A stretch of 64,000 bases of DNA from Heterotrichella gracilis (taxonomy: Eukaryota > Sar > Xanthophyceae > Tribonematales > Xanthonemataceae), in contig JAULBX010030375.1 of assembly GCA_032358255.1 (NCBI GenBank), positions 1-64,000 of the forward strand, read 5' to 3'. A program made the translations under genes and the position numbers. Below the pieces are notes generated by a model. It did not search any database and was not told the DNA's origin. It saw only the letters and a program-made list of their open reading frames with translations. Of the stretch, positions 44,565 through 55,300 are shown in pieces; position 1 is the stretch's first letter, and the number at the start of each line of letters is the position of its first letter.

Positions 44565-45130
44565 ATCATGTAAAATGTGCACATGGTGGGTGGCATGCAG
44601 GTTGGACATAGGCGGACCGCCAGGATTGTACATAGCTTTCTTTCCTTTTTTCTCACCTTTCCTACTGCCAGTATCACCGGGGATTCAATACTAATAATTG
44701 AATTGAATTAGTTTTCAACAGCTGGACCAGCCACGTCACCGAGCTCCCGCCCAATTTCCGCAATATAATCTTATTTCCCCGTGCCAACTCGCCACCGCAC
44801 ACATACTAGGAATTGGTCCTCATTATACCTTCATGGCCAGCACATCATGCAGTTCCTCCCAAAGCTCCAGATCAATGGTGGTCACTGGGGTGGCATGCAG
44901 GTTGGCCAGGCGGACCACCAGGATTGCAGGTAGCTTTTCTTTCCTTTTTCCCTTTCCTTTCCTACTACGGTGTCGGTATATACCACCGGGAATTTAAATA
45001 CTAATACAAGTAATTAGTCCTTGACCCATACCTTCATGGCCAGCACATCATGCAGCTCCTCCCCAAGCTCCAGGTCAATGTTGGTCATGGGGGTGGCATG
45101 CAGCTTGGACATAGGCGGACCGCCAGGATT
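44565..45130 (-). repeat. Three copies of FkbM exon 5 end
   Basis: The exon end IDLELGEDLHDVLAMK plus donor GTATGAG (45228) is repeated at about 45128-45022 (IDLELGEELHDVLAMK), 44936-44815 (IDLELWEELHDVLAMK) and, more decayed, 44632-44575. Each is followed by GGGAAT...ACTA-type intron sequence, with a period of about 205 bp. Donors are conserved; acceptors are not. Confidence 0.9.
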
Positions 45131-46234
45131 ATAGATAGCTTACCTTTTCTCTTTTGTTTTCGTCCCTTTCCCTCAGTCAGTAACACCGGGAATCTTGTAC
45201 CAATACTAGTCATATCTGAACTCATACCTTCATGGCCAGCACATCATGCAGATCCTCTCCAAGCTCCAGGTCAATGGTGGGCACTGGGGTGACATGCAGG
45301 TGGGCCAGGCGCGAAATGTTGTCTTTAGGGGCCTTAGGGTTGTGCAGCCGCGCACCCCCGGATTGCCTGTCCACCCTAGGTGTGCGCTTCCTGGCTGGTC
45401 CGCCACCGCCTTGGGCACCACGTGCACTCGCCCACAGAAGCGGTTGACTGCCACTGACTGGCACAGCCGCTTCTGGTTGCTTGAGTTGAGGGGAGCGGGT
45501 TTCAGAGTTTAGGCAATTTTTTGGTGTCCCTTTTGGATTTTGTCTGTTCACCCTAGCTGTTGTGGTAGGAAACTTCCACATTTTGAAACATCACACGTAT
45601 ATTGAAGTCCTCCTGGTTATTTACATAGTCGTAGGCTAATGCAAGTCATTGCAAGTACCCCTGGGGCCAGATGTAAAACTTATCATTTATTTTATTAATA
45701 CTTATTTGTCCTCCCTGAGGTTCCCGTGTATGGGGATCACTAGTTCACGTCACCTGGATTTGGCTCAAAAGCATAGACTGTGTTGCCCATGGCGGCGGCA
45801 TACAGCCCAAACCAGCCAATGTTGGAGCCCACATCTAGCACAACCCCCGGCGCCCTCCCTTGCAGAAACCTCGCCGCAGCATCTGTCATAAAGGAAAGGA
45901 AAGGAGGTTTAGGAAGGAGTCCCAGTCAATTCCAGAGTACACAGGGGGGTTAAGAGGCCGACAGTCCGACAGACATCCCCAGTAATCCTAACCCAAGGTG
46001 GTAACTTTGTAGGCAGACGCCTCGTTCATACAACATTTGCCAGGGGCCTAAACCCTAAACCCTAAACCCTAAATCAGGGGCACCACAGGGCCAGCGAGAT
46101 CCGACCCTAGCCCTAAGCATTCACTCCTTCATTCCTAGACGCTGTATCCAATTCCTACACATTGAGCCCTTTCAATCTTGAGTTACATACCCTACACCCT
46201 AGGTCCTCAGAGTAGTACACTGTATTACACTATT

Positions 46235-46312
46235 TGCCAGTCACCTCTGCTTGCTAGTAGAGGGGCGCGTCGCAGATGTGCCACCGGGCCGTAAATTACC
46301 CTACACACTACA
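46235..46312 (-). repeat. Decayed copy of FkbM exon 3 end
   Basis: GTAGAGGGGCGCGTCGCAGA, TGTGCCACCGGGCCGTAAA resembles GTACAGGCGCGTGCCTCGGATCGGCCACCGGTTTGGGTCGTA of exon 3 (46366-46407). Lies in intron 3. Confidence 0.6.
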
Positions 46313-46340
46313 CCCTAACCCTACTCCAAAGACCCTACTC

Positions 46341-46350
46341 CTTGCCTGTC
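46341..46350 (-). other. GC-type 5' splice site
   Basis: The FkbM exon 3 ends ACAG/GCAAGG on the minus strand. No GT donor fits the phase here, while the AG/GCAAG context matches the known GC-AG donor consensus. Confidence 0.6.
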
Positions 46351-47762
46351 AGGCCTGTTTCGTAGTACAGGCGCGTGCCTCGGATCGGCCACCGGTTTGG
46401 GTCGTAGCTTTTGGCGTGGATCGAGATGATGAAGCTGGGGCGAGTCAGCGTCAGCACAAGGTTGACAGTATCAAACCCGCCCCCTGATGGCAGCTGAGTG
46501 ACGTTCACGCCCGGACACACCTACAAAGCGAGAATCTAGCTTTAGGGTTTAGGGTGTAGAGTTTCTGATACAGGTTGGGCCAGGGAGCCCTTGAAGCCCT
46601 TTGAGGTCCCTTTGAAGTATGGGCTAAGGGTTAAAGTGTGAGCTTCACATGCGGACACCAAGTGAGCCCCGGAAAGCAAAGTTGATACATCAGTGCACCA
46701 CATGGAGCGCAGTAAAAAGGAAACTCACTGAATAGAACGCACTGACATGAAAAACTAACTAGAGCAGTCCCTAGCTAGACCCTAGAACCCTACACGCACC
46801 GCTGCCAGGAAGTCGAGTGCCGGCGGCTGCGGCTTCCCATCCAGAGGCTCCAGTGTGTCCCTTATGGTGCTGTCAGGCATGCCGTTGAATACCTCGCACC
46901 CCGGGCTTGTGGCGGAAACTGCAACGGGGAGGCGGCATGCGCAGGGGTCAGTGAAATTTTGTAAAGTGCCATAGTTGCAAGGGGTGTGTGACGGATGATG
47001 CGACTGTGGGGAGGGGATGCATATATATGGGTGGTGAGGGGGTGGGGGGGGGTGAGGGGTCCATATGGGGGGTGGTGGGTGGAGCAGGAAGTCAAATCCG
47101 GCCCAAACGTGATAGGGACCCTATCATAAGGTGTGCTGGCAAGGGGCAGTTGGAGTAGGCAAGCAGTCCAGGCGTGAGTTTGCTGCGGCAAGCTTGAGTG
47201 CATGGGTGGTGGTTTGTTACTACATGTGCAGATATCGTTGTGGGCGGTTACAGGGGAAATTTCACCCCCTTTTAAAAGGGGGTAGGTAAGCCTAGCTAAG
47301 CAGGTTGACGCTGTCCCAGCAGATCCTCAGACCTGCGCGCAACGGGGTGTGCCAGGATCGAACTGCGCTGCATGTGCAAGACAGGCCGCTAATCTGGCCG
47401 TGGTACTGCAGTAGGTGCTTACTAGGTAAGTGAGTAACTGAGTACCAAGGGTCTAGACCAGATTTGCACTAGCTTTAGTAATCAGACCCCAATTTCGTTT
47501 GAACCAGGACTATACCAGTGCATGCATACAAGCCAGAGCCGCCTCCCTGTGGCCACGCATGCAAGCCAGAGCCAAACGCGCACCAGTAGGTATCAATGGC
47601 TATTGCACGTGCACCTATAGGTGCCAGTAGGACGTTACCAGTGCCAGTCAATGTCAGCAGAAAGCAGGAGGCCAGGGCAAACAGAGTTGGCATCCAGGGC
47701 GAGGGTTTCCGACCCGAGGGTGTGGGGCTATCGCGCGCTTTGTACACAAGCGTAGAGCCCAT

Positions 47763-49853
47763 GGTGCAGGACACCAGCGCCTGGAGATACTGGATATTGA
47801 GGTGTGCCTGTCGTGTGTCTGTCGTGCATGCATGCATGTGTTTTGATAGCCCGCGGGCCCGTCTTCATATAGGCTCACTTCGCAGGCTATAAAGGGCTAC
47901 TTGCTTTACGCAATTAACTCAATCCCTTCACGCTGTTATGTAAGTGCTCGAATTGCTGCCAAGTATGCCAAGTAGCCAACTATAGTTCCCGACTTGGCGT
48001 CACTATAGTCACGACGGGAAGGTGTGCTTGTGTACCCAGAGAAATGTCTGTCGCTCTCCCGCGCAAGCTTCTCCCGCAGAAACCTCGAGTTTTTGCGCGA
48101 ACACTAGTACTCTCGAAAGCTGAAGGGAACGAAGGACCCCCCGCAGGTTGTCTGCGAGGACACTCCCGCGCAAACACTCCCGCACAAACCTCGAGAGAAA
48201 CGGAGAACCTCCAGCAGGATTCCGCTGCGGACAGGCCCTGAGTCAGACCGTCACAACGGAAACGCACGTTTCAAACTTGCACAAAGCTTCGAACGCTGAT
48301 ACTTCGACCGAACGAAAGGGCCTTCACCGTTGCTTACGAATGGGAGCAAAGCGCGGGAAAGCGACAGAAAATTCTCCCTCTGCCCAAGCACGGCTTCCCG
48401 TAGGAACGGCTTTTGGGCAGGGAGATCCACAGGCTTTCTCTCAGTCAGTGTCTGTCTCAACCCACGGGGTCGTACACATAATCAACGGTAAATGCCCCGG
48501 CTCGCCTCCCCCACCCCCCGTGGCCCAATGGGTACCCCCCACCCCCCACCCCACGAGTCCGGTTTCTGCGATTATTAACAGTGCGGAACAGGTGATGAAA
48601 ATGCTTCGCTAGTCGAAACTACAACGCTACTTGCACCCGCTTTGCACACCCCTTGCCTGACCCCAAAATTGGGCGGGGAAGGGTAGCCGGGGGGGGCCCA
48701 TGGGGACTAGCAAGTGTAGCATCCCCTATCTGGTTATCGTACAAAGCTTCTGTCCCCTACAAGAGTGTTGGGGAGGGTGACGTATGAGCCATGCGTGTTC
48801 TAAGCCAACACACCAGCATACTTGCTGAAGCTATTGCAATTGAGTGGCGTATGCATGCATGCATATGTATGCATGGTTGGTGTTGTGCAAAGCTGCTGTT
48901 CACATGACCTTAAGGTGGGGTCGAACCCAATAGTATCTGTGGCGGACTCAACCAATCCTAATGTTGAAGGAAACACAAAGCATCCTCTCGCTGATTGCAT
49001 AGCATTACTGTGTCTAGGGTTTTACGGAAATCGGTAGGGTTTTGATGGGCTAGAGGCTGGAGCCGCCGCCGAGAGGGCTAAGCCTCAGCGAAAGCACTAC
49101 TTGATACGCTGGTGCGAGGCCACTACACCCACTCCTCACCACAACGCCACGGTTATCACCGACAGCAGGTAAGCACCTAACCCTCGCCCTGGATCTGTGA
49201 AATCACTGACACCCCGCATCACACATGCCAAGAGGTCTTAAGTCTGCTGGGTTTAGCGAAGCCTGTCACTGCCATGCTTTTGGGGAGTGATCTTTCATCC
49301 ATGAGCGGTGATTCGCCTTAGGCAGGTCGATTGTGGTTGAATACGTGGGTATCGTTTTCTGTCACGTTTGTGTGGAGAAGGAATATAAGTTGTCACGGAA
49401 CATTCAACATCCTTTTCAACGTGCACTCTGGGTTGATTGGATATGGGTGTTTTAATCTTCTATCTGGCGCAGCATTGGGGAACCTTGGAGGCTTGCATCC
49501 TTTTTTTTGCCACACCTTGCCGCAAATGCATGTGTTGGTGAACGGACACTTGGCAATGTCCTCTTGCAGCCCAACATGGACTCTTTTCACACCCACTTGC
49601 TCAGTTTTCTGTCATTGTTGTAAGCTTTTAACATATCCACATAGACGTGAACAGAAATGGAACATGACGATGTAGTCACACATACGATGTAGTCATGCTG
49701 TAGCCACTTGTCAATGGCATCCTTTGGGCAATAAAGAACCTTTGGCAATGACAGCGAAGAAGGGTAACTGTTTGAACAAGGACCCCCTCGTCCAAACAGT
49801 CCTACCCTCTGCGCAGATCAAACCCCCCACCCAACCACCCAACACCAGCAGCC
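47763..49853. other. Gene-free interval with an unusual 48.0-48.5 kb block
   Basis: The block 48030-48480 has a different texture, without TAGGGTTT or GCATGC motifs. It repeats CTCCCGCGCAAA / CTCCCGCACAAACCTCGAGA near 48057-48090 and 48165-48195. An inverted pair TCTGCCCAAG / TTTTGGGCAGGGAGA brackets 48380-48424. An open frame of 154 codons (48148-48612) spans it but shows no family features. The stretch 49190-49853 is the NDK promoter side, which contains no element I can name. Confidence 0.45.
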
Positions 49854-50821
49854 ATGGCCATGGAGCAGTCCTTCATCATGATCAAGCCCGATGGGGTGCA
49901 GCGGGGCCTGGTGGGCGAGGTGATCAAGCGCTTTGAGCAGAAGGGCTACTACCTGCGCGGCTTGAAGATGGTGAACGTGGAGCGGGCACTGGCTGAGGAG
50001 CACTACTGCGACCTGTCCAGCAAGCCCTTCTTCGCAGGTGGGTTGCATGCATCTCTGCCACATAGCAAGGTTGGCAGCGAGCGCTGTACACATGCGTCAG
50101 GCAGATCTGTCCTTGACACAAGTTTCTACCGTTTCTGGAGCGCTGGTGGGCACGCGCGTTGCTAAGGCATCATCCTCCGCGTTTTAGTGTCACTTCTAGC
50201 TACGTTGCCTTTTGCAGGCCTGCTTGAACTCTTCCTGTGCAGGCCTGTGCTGGCAATGGATTTGGACAGGCTTGCATGTTGGCCTCAGCATGGCTGCCGC
50301 AGTATGCAACTCAACTAATAAGGGTTTAGGGTTTTCTTACCTCGTGCGTTCCAGCGGATAAAGCCAGATTTGCAGTCAGTCCTGCATGTCTTGCGCCAGC
50401 GAGCCCTGTCCTGACACTGCTTAAACCAGCTCTGCACTGGTGGTTTCAACGCAGCGAAATCACGTAACGCAAGGTCAGCCCATCTGGCTCTGGGCCTCCC
50501 CAGGGGCATGGGGTTAGTATTTGTTCCTCTAATTTTCTTTTCACCGCAGGCCTGGTCGAGTACATCCTGTCCGGCCCCGTGGTGGCCATGGTGTGGGAGG
50601 GCAAGGGCGTGGTGCTGACCGGCAGGAAGCTGGTGGGCGCCACCAACCCCCTGGCCTCCGAGCCCGGCTCCATCCGCGGCGACTTCTGCATCGACGTGGG
50701 CAGGAACGTCATCCACGGGTCCGACGCCGTGGAGAGCGCGCAGCGCGAGATTGGGCTGTGGTTTCCCGAGGGCCTGGCTGACAACAAGCCCCACATGCTG
50801 CCATGGGTGTACGAGATGTAA
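49854..50821 (+). CDS. Nucleoside diphosphate kinase
   Basis: Transfers the gamma-phosphate between nucleoside triphosphates through a phosphohistidine intermediate. Exons 49854-50037 and 50550-50821 give 151 residues, the normal size. [20 protein letters not shown] at the start, [20 protein letters not shown] in the middle, and the active-site motif [12 protein letters not shown] with the catalytic His are all intact. The start ATG is preceded by CAGCC and needs no targeting peptide, so a cytosolic form is likely. The single 512-bp intron shows no exon-edge copies, unlike most introns here. One of the few compact, undamaged genes in the window; useful as an internal check on sequence accuracy. 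Confidence 0.98.
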
Positions 50822-52370
50822 GTTGTGATCCCACAGGAAAACATGGATTCCAGCCAAGATTGAATTTCAGCGAAATGGATGCCAGCCGCTCCCGGGCATT
50901 GGGGCCTTGGTGGGACGCCAGCTCTTGAATAGTAGTCGATCGACATGCACAGCTAGGAGCAGCAAACAGCCATTCCAGCCAGCCATGCATGGGCCAAACG
51001 GTTCATCATCATAGGTGGACTCATAGCAACACCGATGTTTGTGCCTACATCCGTTTTCCATCATGGTGGTGCACCGAGCTGCGATAGCGAACATGTGTTT
51101 TGTGTTCCAGTATTTGCTAACAACTATAGCCGAGGTTGTTCTTCAGCAGTTTTTCAATTGAGCAGGTGTGGAGCAGGCTAGGCCCTGTCAGCGTTAGGTA
51201 GTGCACAAAATGTTACAGCTGTCAATTGGTTTAGCTTGGCAGTGCCTCAAGTACAAGGCTCTGGCTGGCAATGTGCTGTATTTATGGCATGCATGTGCTG
51301 GCGCTGCGGCAGCCACTTATGCTGTACTGGGTTCACACAGTCTGTGTAATACACATAAACCGGGGCGTTGCACATGATGTGTCCGATGCATGCATATATA
51401 TTGGTGATGCAATTAAATTTTGATGCCCTCCGGAATCCTCCAATGGCATGACACATTGTCTAGTGTGCACACAATGATTGTCAATGCCATTGTGACACTG
51501 TTGTCGCATGGTTTAAAAATATGTCGCATCGATGGATCGGATCGATGGATTCCATATTTACTTACTATTGCCATCATGACATGGCACCAAATGCGTGCAA
51601 TATGCTGGTGCAGCAGCAGCTGCATGTCCCTTGCAATTGCTTATAAGCTGGGGCACACACTAGCATCATGCACACTGCGCACGGTAACACCACCGTGGCC
51701 CGTGTGCGACATTTCTACTGCGCAGTAAATGTGCATGGTTGAAACTCCCGAGTGGGAACCAGATTCAGCCTGATTCAGAAGTGGGATCGGTTGCGCTAAA
51801 CCAGGCTCAAAAGTCTGAAGGCCCATCAGAATCTGCTGCCTAACTCCGCATTGCACGTACCCTTTCTTTATTGAAATACCATGCATACCTACTAGATAGA
51901 TTCAGAACTCAGTCCCATGTACCATATCAAAGGCTTGGCAAGGTCAATAGTTGTATTATAAAAGTTGTATTGTACTCAACAGCGCATCGACATTTGATAG
52001 TGCATCGATTGATCAACAAATTTGTGCTTGCAACAAAAGCAACACTAGTACTCTTCTTCTTGAAATAAAATCCTTGCATTCAACACATGGTACCGAGCAC
52101 AGCGGTTGCTGCTGCTGGGCCAAGGGGTCTCATTGAGAGCACAAAACTCCAAAACATTATCTATCATTCATCAAATTATGAAGTGTCAAAATTTATGAGG
52201 CAATGGCACACAGGCCCCCCCTCATTGGTTCACCGCCCAGGCGGCCATCGCGAATTGTGCCGATCGAGCCGCAGCAGACTGCCTTACACCCTTTGACCCT
52301 ACACCCTCGTGTTCACCATCTTCAAAATTCAGCCCATGGTTGCCGGCGGCTGGCCAGCTGTCTGCACATG
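50822..52370. other. Gene-free interval between convergent NDK and USP genes
   Basis: Contains the NDK 3' UTR and the 3' flank of the USP gene. AT-richer from 51400 to 52180. I see no gene or clear repeat. Confidence 0.5.
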
Positions 52371-55300
52371 TCAGTAGGTTGCGATGCTGTTTGTGTTGCT
52401 TGTTGTGGTGAGCGAGGCCAGGCCCCTGCCCTTGAGGTCCACGTGCGCCTGCGCCTGGTCAAGGTGGAGGCGGTGCACCTGCAAGATGAGGGAGGGCAGG
52501 GTGGGGTGAGCGGGTCCATGGTAATGCCAAAGGGTGGTGCACCTGGGGGAAAGAGGCACTAAGGCTTTCTTGACCCTTTACCCTCACACCAAACTTGTAT
52601 GCAAGCGCCCCAATGTCAGCCCTGTACAGAAAACAACCGTAAAATCACACCCCTTGACGCCCAGTACACACACCTGCATGCGCCACTATCTCAACTCTTA
52701 AGCCCTAAGTCTACAAATTATACCCCCACCTGCATGCGCAGCGCAGCTATCTCTGCATCCTTCTCCTCCAGCTGGCGCTGCAGCACCGCCAGCAGGTCCA
52801 AGGGGGTGGAGTGGCTTTCTATACCCTAAACCCTTAGCACGAGCCCACCTGTCTAAACCTTAAGAGGAAAAAAACACAGTATACCGCACGACCTGAAGCC
52901 CTAGGCCCCCACCTGCATGCGCAGCGCAGCTATCTCTGCATCCTTCTCCTCCAGCTGGCGCTGCAGCACCGCCAGCAGGTCGGAGGGGGTGGAGTGGCCG
53001 GGGGGGCGGTGGGGGGCGCCGGGGGGGGAGGAGGGGGGGGACACGGGCGCGGCAAAGGCGTTGTTGGTGGTGGTGGGTTCGGAGGGGTCGTGGAGGGAGA
53101 AGTGGACCTGCAGAGGGGTGTGTGGAAAGGGGGGGTAAAACATGGGTTGCCACCACAGGAGGGTTTAAATTTCTGGAACAGGCTGGACCTGATGTACATC
53201 ACCAGGACCACTAATTGACCAACTTGGAATAAGGAAAGGCGCAAAAGATGCAGGAATTGCACGCAGAAAAAGAGGCAAGCATGCCGGCAAGATGCACATA
53301 CTGCACGCAAACAGAGTCTCTTCACAATGCGCCCGCCAAAAAGGCCCTAATCCCCTAAAAGAGGCACAAAACACATGTCATAAGCCGCCAAAGCGCACGC
53401 ACCCTGACCACCGGCTGCGTCCGCTGGCCCGTCTCCAGCGTGTGGTACTTGCGCCCCATCTCCCCAAATAGGTCGGACACCAGGGGGCGGGGCGCGGCCA
53501 GCTCGGCGTCGTAGGCCGCGTTGCGTGCAGCTGCCGCGCCGCACATGGAGGCAAACGCGTTGGCGGCGGCGGCCTGCGGGAAAACAAATTTCAACATAAT
53601 AAGGGGGGGAGTTTATTGGGTTATTAGATGGCTGCGTTTGCACATGGGGGCAAACGCATTGGCGGCGGCGGCCTGCGGGAAAAACCAACTTCAAAACAGA
53701 GGGACAGCTACACCAATGAAGCTCTGATCAAGCAAACCGATCAACTGGCACCCTCCAAAGCCGTCCATGACCAGTATCCCACCACTGCCACACTGTCCAC
53801 CTGAGCAACTAGCACCCTTCAAAAGCAACCCCAAGACATTCAGCACCCCTCCATCGCAGCCGCCCATCCCCATCACTCACCCCTGCTTGGGATCTGGGAG
53901 TCCCCACCAGTGGGGTGGGAGGTGGTGGCAGGTCGGCCGACGACGCCTGCGTTAGTGCTGAGGGGGGGGAGGGGGTGCCAAACTGGAGGGGGGTGGAGGT
54001 GCCGCTGGCCGATATTGAGCGGTTCATACCATAGATGGCATCGCCCATGTCCTGTGGGGGGGAGGAGGGTCCTCGTTAGGGTTTTGCATTGTTGCAGCGC
54101 CAGGTCACCAGGGAGGGTCTAGGGTCAGGACTAGGGTACAGGGTCAAAGGGTCAGGGCCAGGTTAGGGTACCAAGGCACACATCCAACCCATCCCACTAT
54201 CAGGGAGCCGGGCTAGCGCTGTGCGCCCCTCCCAGAGCCCGCCGCATGCACACCAGTGCATGCATGGGATGGGAGTGTATCAGCAAAGAGCAATATGCAC
54301 TTGTGCATTTGGAGCCAGGGCCTGTAAAAGGTCAGGGTTAGCCTAGGGTAAAAAGACACGGTATCCAATCCATTCTACAACTAGATAAACTCGGCCCAGG
54401 GGCTGTGCGTACCTCCCCAGACGCGCGCCGCATGCACTCCAATGCGTGGTCAAGGTTGGGCGTTGCGTCCGCCATGAGCGACCCGCACTTGTGCAGTGAG
54501 GGTGAGTCGGGTGACCCGTCAGGCTGCGCCCACATGGCCCCCTTGAGCGGCACCAGCAGCACGGGGCAGGGGGAGTGGTTGAGCAGGTGGGACTCGGGGT
54601 TGCCGGTGCCTGCGGGTGTGTGTGTGTTTTGGGGGGGTATAAGGCGCGGGTGGGGTGAGTGCGTGGATACTGTTGCCTGCAATGCTACGCCATGCGGAAT
54701 GACATGGGTGGCACCTGAGAGCCCTTGCCATGCATATGGCTGCTGAGCAAAAGGCCGCCATGGGGCATGCACTTGAGTAGAAGCGGACACACTAGGCTGC
54801 CATGCCATCCCATACCATGCCATGCAACACCATGTCATGCAATTGCCAGGGGCCTGTCCCAAAAAGGGTTGTTTTAACATGACTGCAACGCAGCGCCATG
54901 CTGCGCCACGCCATGCAACGCCATGCGCCAGTACCTGAGAATGCGCGCATGAATATTGGCTGCTGCACGCCACTGTGGCCAATGATGAGCAGGTCGATGC
55001 CCTCGTCGGAGCAAAACTCAGACAGGGCCTCGCGGGGGTTGCCCTGTAAATAGGTGAAACCGGGGTGGTGGGTGGCGGGTGATATGAAGGGGATGCAACA
55101 GCGGTGACATGGTGGGAAGAGGTGCAACAGATGTGGCATGGGTGCATTTGGCACTACCAAGGGTGCTGCAATATCTTAAGATGTTTAGGATTTTGCAGCA
55201 CCCTCAGTAGGTACAGTACTGCGGTGCACCTGTGCTGCTCAGGGCTTTGCACCTTAGGGTTTCAAGGGCTTGTAGTTGAGGGTTTATGGTGTGTGCACAC

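Larger units (their letters stand above)
43178..47762 (-). pseudogene. FkbM-type methyltransferase with N-terminal membrane anchor, broken
   Basis: FkbM proteins are SAM-dependent O-methyltransferases. Exon 1 (47762-47516) starts MGSTLVYKARDSPTPSGRKP and has a membrane anchor near MPTLFALASCFLLTLTGTGN. Exon 2 is 46918-46800. Exon 3 is 46520-46346 and ends at a GC donor. Exon 4 (45882 to 45754 or 45749) holds the SAM-binding signature VVLDVGSNIGWFGLYAAAMG and YAFEPNP. Exon 5 (45472-45228) begins KRLCQSVAVNRFCGRVHVV and ends IDLELGEDLHDVLAMK, but these lie in different frames unless one G is restored in the G run at 45354-45358. The VEG-x-E exon exists in three copies, all damaged. The last exon (about 43260-43178) ends CKETKYGQCNLIWKAKDATP. 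Likely a pseudogene, or a gene with assembly errors. Confidence 0.7.

Noticed and set aside
47335-47395. Minus-strand tRNA-like piece with GCAGTTCGATCCTG
   Set aside because: A T-arm-like segment is present, but no D-arm or matching 5' acceptor half exists upstream, so it cannot fold as a tRNA.
48148-48612. 154-codon open frame in the unusual block
   Set aside because: No domain, low-complexity tail, and no sign of splicing or conservation that I can see.
48900-48935. GGGGTCGAACCCA resembling a tRNA T-arm
   Set aside because: The loop lacks TTCGA and no cloverleaf can be built around it.
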